Position numbers and translations under genes: made by a program. The notes beneath the pieces were generated by a model. It had not been told where the DNA came from and did not search any database. It saw only the letters and a list, made by a program, of their open reading frames with translations. Positions 1 to 6,233 of a DNA stretch of 14,930 bases are shown one piece after another (within the stretch, counting starts at the first letter, position 1; every line of letters begins with the position of its first letter). This DNA is from Ruminococcus sp. UBA3665 (lineage in GTDB: Bacteria > Bacillota > Clostridia > Oscillospirales > Ruminococcaceae), in contig DFJS01000043.1 in the NCBI GenBank assembly GCA_002373165.1, forward strand, positions 1 through 14,930. The letters are read 5' to 3'.

Positions 1-67
1 TGACGATGCCGCCGATGCGCTGGCAATCGCCATCTGTCACGGGCATTTCTGCCGCGGCAGAAGATAA
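1..67 (+). CDS. ruvC: RuvC, C-terminal end only (Holliday junction endonuclease)
   Basis: Reading from base 2, the first 21 codons give DDAADALAIAICHGHFCRGRR and then TAA at 65-67. The D-D-A-A-D-A-L-A-I-A-I-C-H stretch is the highly conserved final helix of RuvC, which carries the last acidic residues of the metal-binding active site. RuvC is the nuclease that cleaves Holliday junctions held by the RuvAB branch-migration motor. The rest of the gene lies upstream of the window. Identity is supported by the motif and by ruvA and ruvB downstream on the same strand. The overlapping longer frame beginning at base 6 is an out-of-frame shadow. Confidence 0.9.
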   Translation, partial: DDAADALAIAICHGHFCRGRR

Positions 68-93
68 TCGCTACAGGAGGATGATTTTTTACT

Positions 94-321
94 ATGTATA
101 TTTTATCACAGGACAGGAAAGTATTAATTCAGTTCGGGGGAGAGGACGGCTTCACAATGCTGAATGTTACCAGAAATTTCGGCGGAAAAGAAAAATATGC
201 CATCGTGGCGGCAAGTGCGCAGGTCATGGGGCTGTACCCGGAAGAGAAAAATGCTGTCGATGAACTTTCTAAAATTCTGACTGCACTCGAAGAAGACAGA
301 AAAACTTATTTTATGAATTAA
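94..321 (+). CDS. Small uncharacterised protein between ruvC and ruvA (75 aa)
   Basis: This 75-residue protein has no assigned function. An AGGAGG at 75-80 precedes ATG 94 with a rather long 13-base spacer. No other in-frame start exists, because TGA at 82-84 closes the frame upstream. It opens MYILSQDRKVLIQF, has a central VTRNFGG and a YAIVAAS strand, then LYPEEKNAVDELSKIL as a probable helix. From memory this layout (a SQD start, a beta core, an LG-x-Y-x-x-E-E segment, a terminal helix) resembles a family of small hypothetical proteins common in Firmicute genomes and phages; that link is inference. There are no membrane segments or cysteines. It sits 26 bases after ruvC and 14 bases before ruvA, so it is almost certainly co-transcribed with them. 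A role in junction processing would be guilt by association only. Confidence 0.75.
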   Translation: MYILSQDRKVLIQFGGEDGFTMLNVTRNFGGKEKYAIVAASAQVMGLYPEEKNAVDELSKILTALEEDRKTYFMN

Positions 322-335
322 AAGGAAGGATTGGC

Positions 336-938
336 ATGATTTATAGCTTACATGGAATTCTGACTGAAAAAGAACCTAATCTTGCTGTCATCGAATGCGC
401 CGGAGTCGGCTATGCCTGCCGCACTACCAATGCTACGCTTTCAGCTCTGGGGGCTGTCGGAAACGAGGTGAGAGTCTACACGCATATGACCGTGCGCGAA
501 GATGCTGTTGAATTATTCGGCTTTGCGGATAAAAGCGAACTCAACTGCTTCCGGATGCTGATTACCGTTTCCGGCGTAGGCCCTAAAGCGGCACTTTCGA
601 TTCTGTCAGATCTGACTCCGAATAAATTTGCTCTTCTGGTGGCATCCGGCGACAGTACCGCTCTGACAAAAGTAAAGGGAATCGGCAAAAAATCTGCCGA
701 ACGCATTATTCTTGATCTCAAAGACAAATTATTGAAATCCAGTCCGGTATTACAGGAAGCACCTGCTGCTGTGATTTCTGCCGGAACTGATAATTTTTCC
801 GAAGCCCTGGCCGCACTTGCCGTGCTGGGCTATCGGCAGGAAGAAGTCATGCCCGTGCTTGCCGGACTGGACGAGACACTCTCTGCTGAAGAACTGATTC
901 GTCTTACGCTCCGTGAAATGGGCAAAATTTCTAAATGA
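336..938 (+). CDS. ruvA: Holliday junction branch migration protein RuvA
   Basis: RuvA forms the tetramer that binds four-way DNA junctions and loads the RuvB motor. The 200-residue length is normal for the family. Residues 1-64 form the OB-fold (start MIYSLHGILTEKE; VREDAVELFGF near 53-63). Two helix-hairpin-helix DNA-binding motifs follow: VSGVGPKAAL at 78-87 and VKGIGKKSAERI at 113-124. After a flexible linker (about 135-152), the small domain III (EALAALAVLGY at 156-166) would contact RuvB. AAGGAAGGA at 322-330 supports ATG 336. The gene sits between the small protein and an SseB-like gene, in the usual ruvC-ruvA-ruvB order. In other bacteria the SOS response can control this locus; I see no LexA box inside the window, and the operon promoter would be upstream. 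Confidence 0.97.
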   Translation: MIYSLHGILTEKEPNLAVIECAGVGYACRTTNATLSALGAVGNEVRVYTHMTVREDAVELFGFADKSELNCFRMLITVSGVGPKAALSILSDLTPNKFALLVASGDSTALTKVKGIGKKSAERIILDLKDKLLKSSPVLQEAPAAVISAGTDNFSEALAALAVLGYRQEEVMPVLAGLDETLSAEELIRLTLREMGKISK

Positions 939-956
939 TTCCAAGGAGGAACTGTC

Positions 957-1688
957 ATGAATCTGGATGAATTACTGAAAGCCGCCATCAGCGACCCCTC
1001 CAGACGCAGTATTTTTTTGCAGACATTAATCCGCAGTGATATTTTTGTCATCTGCCGGATGCCTGCGCCGCTTGAAGAAGTCCGGGAAAACGTCCGGCTG
1101 GAACTGATTACCGTCCGGAATCCCGAAGGCGAAATTTTCATCCCGTTTTTTACCAGCCACAAGGGAATGCAGCGGTTTGTCCGCCGCTATACAGAATGCT
1201 ATAAAATCAACTGTCTGCGCTTTTTTGAACTGATTCAGAATAAAGCCGCTGTGCTCAATCCAGGCTCTTACGGAAAAGAATTCAGCCCGCCCGAAATTAA
1301 GGCAATTTTGAAAATCGCCCGCGGTCTGCATATCAAAGCCGTTTCTTATAACGATTTTGAAACCCTGCAATACAGAAAAACCGAACAGCCCCTGATGCAT
1401 ATTCTCAAGCCGGCCTGCAAATTTTTTAGCACACAGCCTAATGTGGACAGGGCTTTTATTGTAGAAATGCAGAAAGGCGGCGAAAAGCCTAAGCTTCTGA
1501 TTGTTGTGGATATGCTCGGCAATACCCGGAAATTATTCGTGGCACTGGCAAGATATCTGGCCAAAAGCAACGGGAATGAAAATCAGCATTTGTATTTTCT
1601 CAGCTATGAACAGGCACTCGCCAAAAAAGCTGTGGCCGGAGTGGATCCGTTCTATATCCGGAATACCAGACGCTATTTTCAGCGTTAA
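957..1688 (+). CDS. SseB-family protein, N- and C-terminal SseB domains
   Basis: This 243-residue soluble protein matches the SseB family ('enhanced serine sensitivity'), whose biochemical role is not established. The N-terminal domain, about residues 1-125, carries the family hallmarks IPFFTS (62-67), RFFELIQNKAAVLNPGS (88-104) and YGKEFSPPEI (105-114). The C-terminal domain, about 150-243, begins near FFSTQPNVDRAFIVEM and ends with the characteristic DPFYIR (230-235). AAGGAGGA at 943-950 gives a well-placed start at 957. There is no signal peptide and no membrane segment. It lies 18 bases after ruvA and 20 bases before ruvB, so it is embedded in the ruv operon. The family assignment comes from motif recall. 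A link with recombination would be inference from position alone. Confidence 0.85.
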   Translation: MNLDELLKAAISDPSRRSIFLQTLIRSDIFVICRMPAPLEEVRENVRLELITVRNPEGEIFIPFFTSHKGMQRFVRRYTECYKINCLRFFELIQNKAAVLNPGSYGKEFSPPEIKAILKIARGLHIKAVSYNDFETLQYRKTEQPLMHILKPACKFFSTQPNVDRAFIVEMQKGGEKPKLLIVVDMLGNTRKLFVALARYLAKSNGNENQHLYFLSYEQALAKKAVAGVDPFYIRNTRRYFQR

Positions 1689-1708
1689 TCATACAGGAGG
1701 AATTTTTT

Positions 1709-2773
1709 ATGATAGAAACAGGGGATTTTAATTTTGATCACAGACTTGTTTCCGCACAGGAAACTGAAGAAGATTCCGGGCTGGAACGGGGACTCCGGCC
1801 GCTTTCCCTGAATGAATATATCGGACAGGAAAAAGTCAAGGAAAATATGGCAATTTATATCGAAGCCGCCAAGCGAAGAGAAAAGGCTCTGGATCATGTG
1901 CTGCTGTACGGCCCTCCGGGATTGGGAAAAACAACCCTTTCGGCTATTATCGCTCATGAAATGGGCGTAAATCTGCGCATTACAACAGGCCCTGCCATCG
2001 AACGCCCCGGCGATCTGGCCGCCATTCTGACAAATCTTTCTCCCGGCGATGTGCTGTTTATTGATGAAATTCACAGACTGAACAGATCAGTAGAAGAAAT
2101 TCTCTATCCGGCTCTGGAAGATCATGCAATTGATATCATCGTCGGAAAAGGCCCTTCTGCGCGGTCACTGCGTGTCGATCTGCCGGAGTTTACACTTGTC
2201 GGCGCAACCACACGCGCCGGACAGCTCTCGGCACCTCTGCGTGACCGTTTCGGCATCGTCCAGCGGCTGGAACTCTATACCCCCGAACAGCTGACGGATA
2301 TCATCCGCCGGAGTGCACAGATTCTCGGCATTCCCTGCACTGCTGACGGCGCAATGGAACTCGCCCGGCGTTCCAGAGGTACGCCCCGTATCGCCAACAG
2401 ACTGCTGAAGCGTGTCCGGGATTTTGCCGATGTTCTGGGAAGCGGCGAAATTACAGAATCTCTTGCCGCCAAGGCTCTGAACAGGCTCGAAATTGATGAA
2501 CTCGGCCTGGACAGCAATGACCGCCGTATGCTGGAAATGATTATCAAAGGCTATGGCGGAGGCCCAGTGGGTCTGGAAACACTTGCGGCGGCACTCGGAG
2601 AAGAAGCTGTGACACTCGAAGATGTTTGTGAACCGTTCCTGATGCAGCTGGGTTTCCTGTCCAGAACGCCCCGCGGCAGATGCGCAACACTTCCGGCCTA
2701 TCAGCATCTGGGCTTCCCGGTACAGAATGCGCCCGATGACGGTCAGCTATTATTATCACAAGAAAATCAGTGA
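1709..2773 (+). CDS. ruvB: Holliday junction branch migration ATPase RuvB
   Basis: RuvB is the AAA+ hexameric motor that drives branch migration of RuvA-bound Holliday junctions. At 354 residues it has typical family length. Visible motifs are Walker A GPPGLGKT (68-75), Walker B LFIDEIH (116-122), sensor 1 LVGATTR (163-169), the SAPLRDRFG arginine-finger region (174-182), and sensor 2 SRGTPRIANRLLKRVRD (222-238). The C-terminal winged helix has GGGPVGLETLA and ends with the family signature EPFLMQLGF...RTPRGR. The start at 1709 follows AGGAGG at 1695-1700. All catalytic motifs are intact. The TGA stop (2771-2773) overlaps the ribosome binding site of the next gene, so translation is closely linked to the methyltransferase downstream. 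Confidence 0.97.
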   Translation: MIETGDFNFDHRLVSAQETEEDSGLERGLRPLSLNEYIGQEKVKENMAIYIEAAKRREKALDHVLLYGPPGLGKTTLSAIIAHEMGVNLRITTGPAIERPGDLAAILTNLSPGDVLFIDEIHRLNRSVEEILYPALEDHAIDIIVGKGPSARSLRVDLPEFTLVGATTRAGQLSAPLRDRFGIVQRLELYTPEQLTDIIRRSAQILGIPCTADGAMELARRSRGTPRIANRLLKRVRDFADVLGSGEITESLAAKALNRLEIDELGLDSNDRRMLEMIIKGYGGGPVGLETLAAALGEEAVTLEDVCEPFLMQLGFLSRTPRGRCATLPAYQHLGFPVQNAPDDGQLLLSQENQ

Positions 2774-2785
2774 GGAGAGAACATT

Positions 2786-3691
2786 TTGAGATCAGCAGAA
2801 AATTGGAAATCTTACAGAGTTCTGGATACTTCCGACGGCGAAAAACTGGAAGTCTGGAACGGCGTTACGCTAATCCGTCCCGATCCCCAGGTAATCTGGA
2901 AAACAAAGAAAGAACAGAATCTATGGGCAAAGGCCGATGCCCATTATCACAGAAGTGCTTCCGGCGGCGGCAAATGGGAATTTCATGCCAATCTGCCCGA
3001 ACAATGGGAACTGCCTTATCAGAATCTGAACCTGAATTTCAGAATCCGGCCGACAGGTTTCAAGCATACAGGATTGTTCCCGGAACAGGCAGTCAACTGG
3101 GATTTCATGAACAGGATGATTCGTCAGGCAGAACGTCCCGTCAGTGTACTGAATCTGTTTGCCTATACCGGAGGTGCAACGCTTGCCTGTGCCGAGGCCG
3201 GAGCCAATGTCTGCCATGTGGATGCTTCCAAAGGCATGGTGCAGTGGGCGCGTGACAATGCCGCGCTCTCCGGATTGCAGGACAGGCCCATCCGCTGGAT
3301 TGTCGATGACTGCGAAAAATTCACGCTGCGCGAAATCCGCCGCGGCCGCCGCTATGATGCCATCATCATGGATCCGCCCAGTTATGGCCGCGGCCCCGGC
3401 GGAGAGGTCTGGAAACTGGAGAATTCTGTCTATGATCTGGTGCAGAACTGCGTGGATGTACTAAGCGATCAGCCGCTGTTTTTCCTGATCAACAGCTATA
3501 CAACCGGCCTTTCGCCTTCTGTAATGGGCTATATTCTGCACAGCTTTCTGAAAAAGAAATTCGGCGGCTATGTATATTTCGATGAAATCGGCCTGCCCGT
3601 CGAACAAAGCGGCATGTGCCTGCCCTGCGGTGCCGCGGCGGTATGGTGCCGAAATGACGAGAAGGAGCTGTTCTATGGAAAAAATTATTAA
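2786..3691 (+). CDS. RlmI-like class I SAM-dependent RNA methyltransferase, TTG start
   Basis: This 301-residue protein is a Rossmann-fold methyltransferase of the Methyltrans_SAM (RlmI/RlmK-like) group, probably acting on rRNA. Visible parts are a beta-rich N-terminal region (about 1-115, with LIRPDPQVIW at 29-38), motif I NLFAYTGGAT (123-132), acidic motif II HVDAS (144-148), VDDCEKF (173-179) and motif IV MDPPSYGRG (195-203). It lacks the N-terminal PUA domain of E. coli RlmI. It also has LINSYTTG (234-241) where RlmI has its SCS cysteine motif, so m5C1962 activity cannot be assumed. The start is TTG at 2786, supported by GAGGAGA at 2772-2778; no in-frame ATG is near the family's expected N terminus. 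The last 17 bases overlap ecfA1, suggesting coupled translation. Confidence 0.85.
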   Translation: MRSAENWKSYRVLDTSDGEKLEVWNGVTLIRPDPQVIWKTKKEQNLWAKADAHYHRSASGGGKWEFHANLPEQWELPYQNLNLNFRIRPTGFKHTGLFPEQAVNWDFMNRMIRQAERPVSVLNLFAYTGGATLACAEAGANVCHVDASKGMVQWARDNAALSGLQDRPIRWIVDDCEKFTLREIRRGRRYDAIIMDPPSYGRGPGGEVWKLENSVYDLVQNCVDVLSDQPLFFLINSYTTGLSPSVMGYILHSFLKKKFGGYVYFDEIGLPVEQSGMCLPCGAAAVWCRNDEKELFYGKNY

Positions 3692-4541
3692 GGCAGAGCA
3701 TCTTGTGTTCCGGTATCCGGCCGATACGGAGGAAAATCAGAAGCCGGCTGAAAATCCTGCTGTGCTGAAAGATGTCTCGCTGGAGATCGAAAAAGGCAGC
3801 TTTACCGCAGTGCTGGGACACAACGGAAGCGGAAAATCTACTTTTGCAAAACATATCAATGCGATTCTGCTGCCGGAATCCGGGAAAATGTTCGTTGACG
3901 GTCTGGATACATCTGATGAAACTCTTCTGTTTGAAATCCGCCAGAAGGCCGGCATGGTATTTCAGAATCCGGATAATCAGATTGTCGCGACAATCGTCGA
4001 GGAAGATGTTGCCTTTGCGCCCGAAAATCTGGGTGTGCCTCCAGATGAAATCCGTCAGCGCGTGGATGATGCACTCAAAGCAGTCAATATGTATGAGTAC
4101 AGAAATCATGCGCCGACACAGCTTTCCGGCGGTCAGAAACAAAGAGTTGCCATCGCCGGAGTCATTGCCATGCAGCCGGAATGTATTATTCTGGATGAAC
4201 CAACTGCAATGCTCGACCCGCAGGGACGGCAGGAAGTGATGCAGACAATCCGGAAACTCAACCGGGAACAGGGCATCACAGTCGTATTGATTACGCATTA
4301 TATGGAAGAAGCCGCTCTGGCTGACCGGATTGTCGTCATCGATGACGGAACTGTCATTCTGGACGATGTGCCGAAAAAAGTCTTCTCTCAGGTGGACAAG
4401 ATGAAAGAACTCGGCCTGGATGTGCCGCAGGTCACGGAACTGGCCTGGGAACTGAAAAAAGCAGGCTATCCCATTTCAACAGAAATTATTACAGAAGAAG
4501 AATGTTTGCAGGCAATTGAAAATTTATATCACGAAAGGTAA
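3675..4541 (+). CDS. ecfA1: ECF transporter ATPase EcfA1
   Basis: This is the first of two ABC ATPases that power an energy-coupling factor (ECF) importer for vitamins or metals. The start is ATG 3675 after GAAGGAG (3661-3667); the frame stays open to 3570, but that would add 35 residues of methyltransferase shadow. The 288-residue product has Walker A GHNGSGKST (48-56), Q-loop VFQNPDNQ (95-102), signature LSGGQKQR (150-157), Walker B IILDEPTAMLDP (171-182) and switch histidine H208 (ITHYMEEA). The VFQNPDNQ Q-loop is the EcfA1 form and differs from EcfA2. A long loop after the first strand (about 16-28, EENQKPAENP) is slightly expanded. It overlaps the methyltransferase by 17 bases and lies 8 bases before ecfA2. 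Confidence 0.95.
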   Translation: MEKIIKAEHLVFRYPADTEENQKPAENPAVLKDVSLEIEKGSFTAVLGHNGSGKSTFAKHINAILLPESGKMFVDGLDTSDETLLFEIRQKAGMVFQNPDNQIVATIVEEDVAFAPENLGVPPDEIRQRVDDALKAVNMYEYRNHAPTQLSGGQKQRVAIAGVIAMQPECIILDEPTAMLDPQGRQEVMQTIRKLNREQGITVVLITHYMEEAALADRIVVIDDGTVILDDVPKKVFSQVDKMKELGLDVPQVTELAWELKKAGYPISTEIITEEECLQAIENLYHER

Positions 4542-4549
4542 GGAAAAGA

Positions 4550-5416
4550 ATGGCAATTCTGAAAACCGAAGGTCTGACCTATACTTACAGCGCAGGCACT
4601 CCGTTTGAAAAAACAGCAGTTGACCATGTGGATTTATGTATTGAAGAAAATACCATGATCGGCGTGATCGGGCATACAGGCTCCGGAAAATCTACGCTGA
4701 TGCAGCATTTCAACGGCCTGCTTCAGCCTACTTCCGGAAAGATATTCCTGGAAAATCAGGATATCTGGGCAGATAAATCCCGGCTCCGGGATGTGCGCTT
4801 CCAGGTGGGGCTGGTGTTCCAGTATCCGGAATATCAGCTGTTTGAAGAAACTGTTTTTAAAGATATTGCCTTTGGCCCGCGCAATATGGGGCTGGGCGAA
4901 GAGGAAATCAAGACCAGAGTGCTGGAAACTGCCGCTATGCTCGGCATGGAGCGCGAACTGCTGGAACGTTCGCCCTTTGCACTCTCCGGCGGACAGAAAC
5001 GCCGTGCGGCCATCGCCGGAGTCATGGCCATGCGACCGAAAGTCCTGATTCTCGATGAACCCTGCGCCGGTCTTGACCCCAAAGGCAGAAATCTGATGTT
5101 AAGCCAGATCAGGGAGTATCAGAAAAAAACACAGAGCACTGTGCTGCTGGTCTCTCACAGTATGGAAGATGTCGCGGAATTTACACAGAAACTGCTTGTG
5201 ATGAGTAAGGCAAAGCTTTTCTGCTATGAAGATACCAATCAGGTCTTCCGCCGTGCCGACGAACTCAGACAGCTCGGCCTGCGTGTGCCGCAGATCGCCT
5301 CTGTGATGCAGGCACTCCGGAAAAAGGGAATGCCCCTGCCGGAAGATCTGTATACTGTCGAATCGGCCAGAGAGGCTCTGCTGACACTGCTCCGGAAGGA
5401 GGAAACGCCATGCTGA
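4550..5416 (+). CDS. ecfA2: ECF transporter ATPase EcfA2
   Basis: This is the second ECF ATPase, expected to form a heterodimer with EcfA1 and dock on EcfT at the inner face of the membrane. The 288 residues include Walker A GHTGSGKST (41-49), the EcfA2-type Q-loop VFQYPEYQLFEETV (89-102), signature LSGGQKRR (145-152), Walker B VLILDEPCAGLDP (165-177) and switch H203 (VSHSMED). The D-loop region has Cys after DEP where Thr is more usual; this should be tolerated. The ribosome binding site AAGGTAAGGA overlaps the ecfA1 stop. The 3' end overlaps ecfT by 7 bases. Paired A1 and A2 genes followed by ecfT show a group II ECF module, which shares one energising core among several substrate-binding S components; none is encoded in this window. 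Confidence 0.95.
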   Translation: MAILKTEGLTYTYSAGTPFEKTAVDHVDLCIEENTMIGVIGHTGSGKSTLMQHFNGLLQPTSGKIFLENQDIWADKSRLRDVRFQVGLVFQYPEYQLFEETVFKDIAFGPRNMGLGEEEIKTRVLETAAMLGMERELLERSPFALSGGQKRRAAIAGVMAMRPKVLILDEPCAGLDPKGRNLMLSQIREYQKKTQSTVLLVSHSMEDVAEFTQKLLVMSKAKLFCYEDTNQVFRRADELRQLGLRVPQIASVMQALRKKGMPLPEDLYTVESAREALLTLLRKEETPC

Positions 5417-6216
5417 AAGATATCACACTCGGCCAGTATTTCCCGATTGACAGCGTACTGCACAGGCTCGACCCAAGATTTAAGATTATTAATACAATGC
5501 TGTTTATTATCATGCTGTTTTCCGGCAATCATTATCTGACACTCGTCATCGGCGCGGTTTTTGTCGTGATGGCACAGATGCTCTCCAAAGTGCCGCTGAA
5601 AATGAGCTGGAAAAGTTTGAAGCCGCTGCTTCCTGTGCTGGTGTTTACGGCTGTCCTGAATCTGGTATTTATCGATACAGGCAATACACTGTGGGAGTGG
5701 CGTTTCCTGAAAATCACAGAAGGCGGCATCAATACCAGTATTTTCATGATATGCCGGATTATTCTTCTGATTGTCGGGTCATCCCTGCTGACTTATACTA
5801 CTTCACCCATTCTGCTGACAGATGCAATGGAATCCCTGATGTCGCCGCTGAAAAAAATTAATTTTCCCGTGCACGAAATGGCAATGATGATGTCCATCGC
5901 CCTGCGGTTTATTCCCACTCTGCTGGAAGAGACAGATAAAATCATGTCTGCCCAGAAAGCAAGAGGTGCTATGCTCGATAACGGAAAATTAATGGAGCGC
6001 GTCAAAGCAATGGTTCCGATTCTGGTTCCGCTGTTTGTTTCGGCATTTCGCCGCGCCGAAGAGCTTGCCACTGCCATGGAGTGCCGGTGTTACCGCGGCG
6101 GTGAGGGAAGAACCCGTCTGCGGCAGCTGAAAGCTGCAAAAAGAGATTATATCAGTCTGATTATCTGTCTGCTGTTTCTGGCACTGACAGTGACAATCAA
6201 TATTATTTTTTCATAA
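5410..6216 (+). CDS. ecfT: ECF transporter transmembrane coupling protein EcfT
   Basis: EcfT is the membrane scaffold joining the EcfA1/A2 ATPases to substrate-binding S components. The 268 residues open with LGQYFPIDSVLHRLDPR (7-23), the typical EcfT start. Hydrophobic segments are near 26-58, 72-89, 109-131 and 246-267. The two cytoplasmic coupling motifs are visible: AQKARGA (181-187) and AMECRCYRG (222-230). The second normally reads Ala-Arg-Gly or Ala-Arg-Cys; here the alanine is Cys225. AAGGAGG at 5396-5402 supports ATG 5410, which overlaps the ecfA2 stop by 7 bases. In many Firmicutes ecfA1-ecfA2-ecfT is followed directly by truA; here a large yfhO gene stands between them. Confidence 0.94.
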   Translation: MLKDITLGQYFPIDSVLHRLDPRFKIINTMLFIIMLFSGNHYLTLVIGAVFVVMAQMLSKVPLKMSWKSLKPLLPVLVFTAVLNLVFIDTGNTLWEWRFLKITEGGINTSIFMICRIILLIVGSSLLTYTTSPILLTDAMESLMSPLKKINFPVHEMAMMMSIALRFIPTLLEETDKIMSAQKARGAMLDNGKLMERVKAMVPILVPLFVSAFRRAEELATAMECRCYRGGEGRTRLRQLKAAKRDYISLIICLLFLALTVTINIIFS

Positions 6217-6233
6217 GAGGAAGGAAAGCGACT

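Noticed and set aside
6..263. An 85-codon + strand frame covering the ruvC end and the start of the small gene
   Set aside because: It is out of frame with the conserved RuvC C terminus (stop at 65-67) and with the AGGAGG-started small gene at 94.
3489..4298. A 269-codon - strand frame over the methyltransferase end and ecfA1
   Set aside because: Both + strand genes have complete catalytic motifs here; the antisense translation shows no domain and no plausible start.
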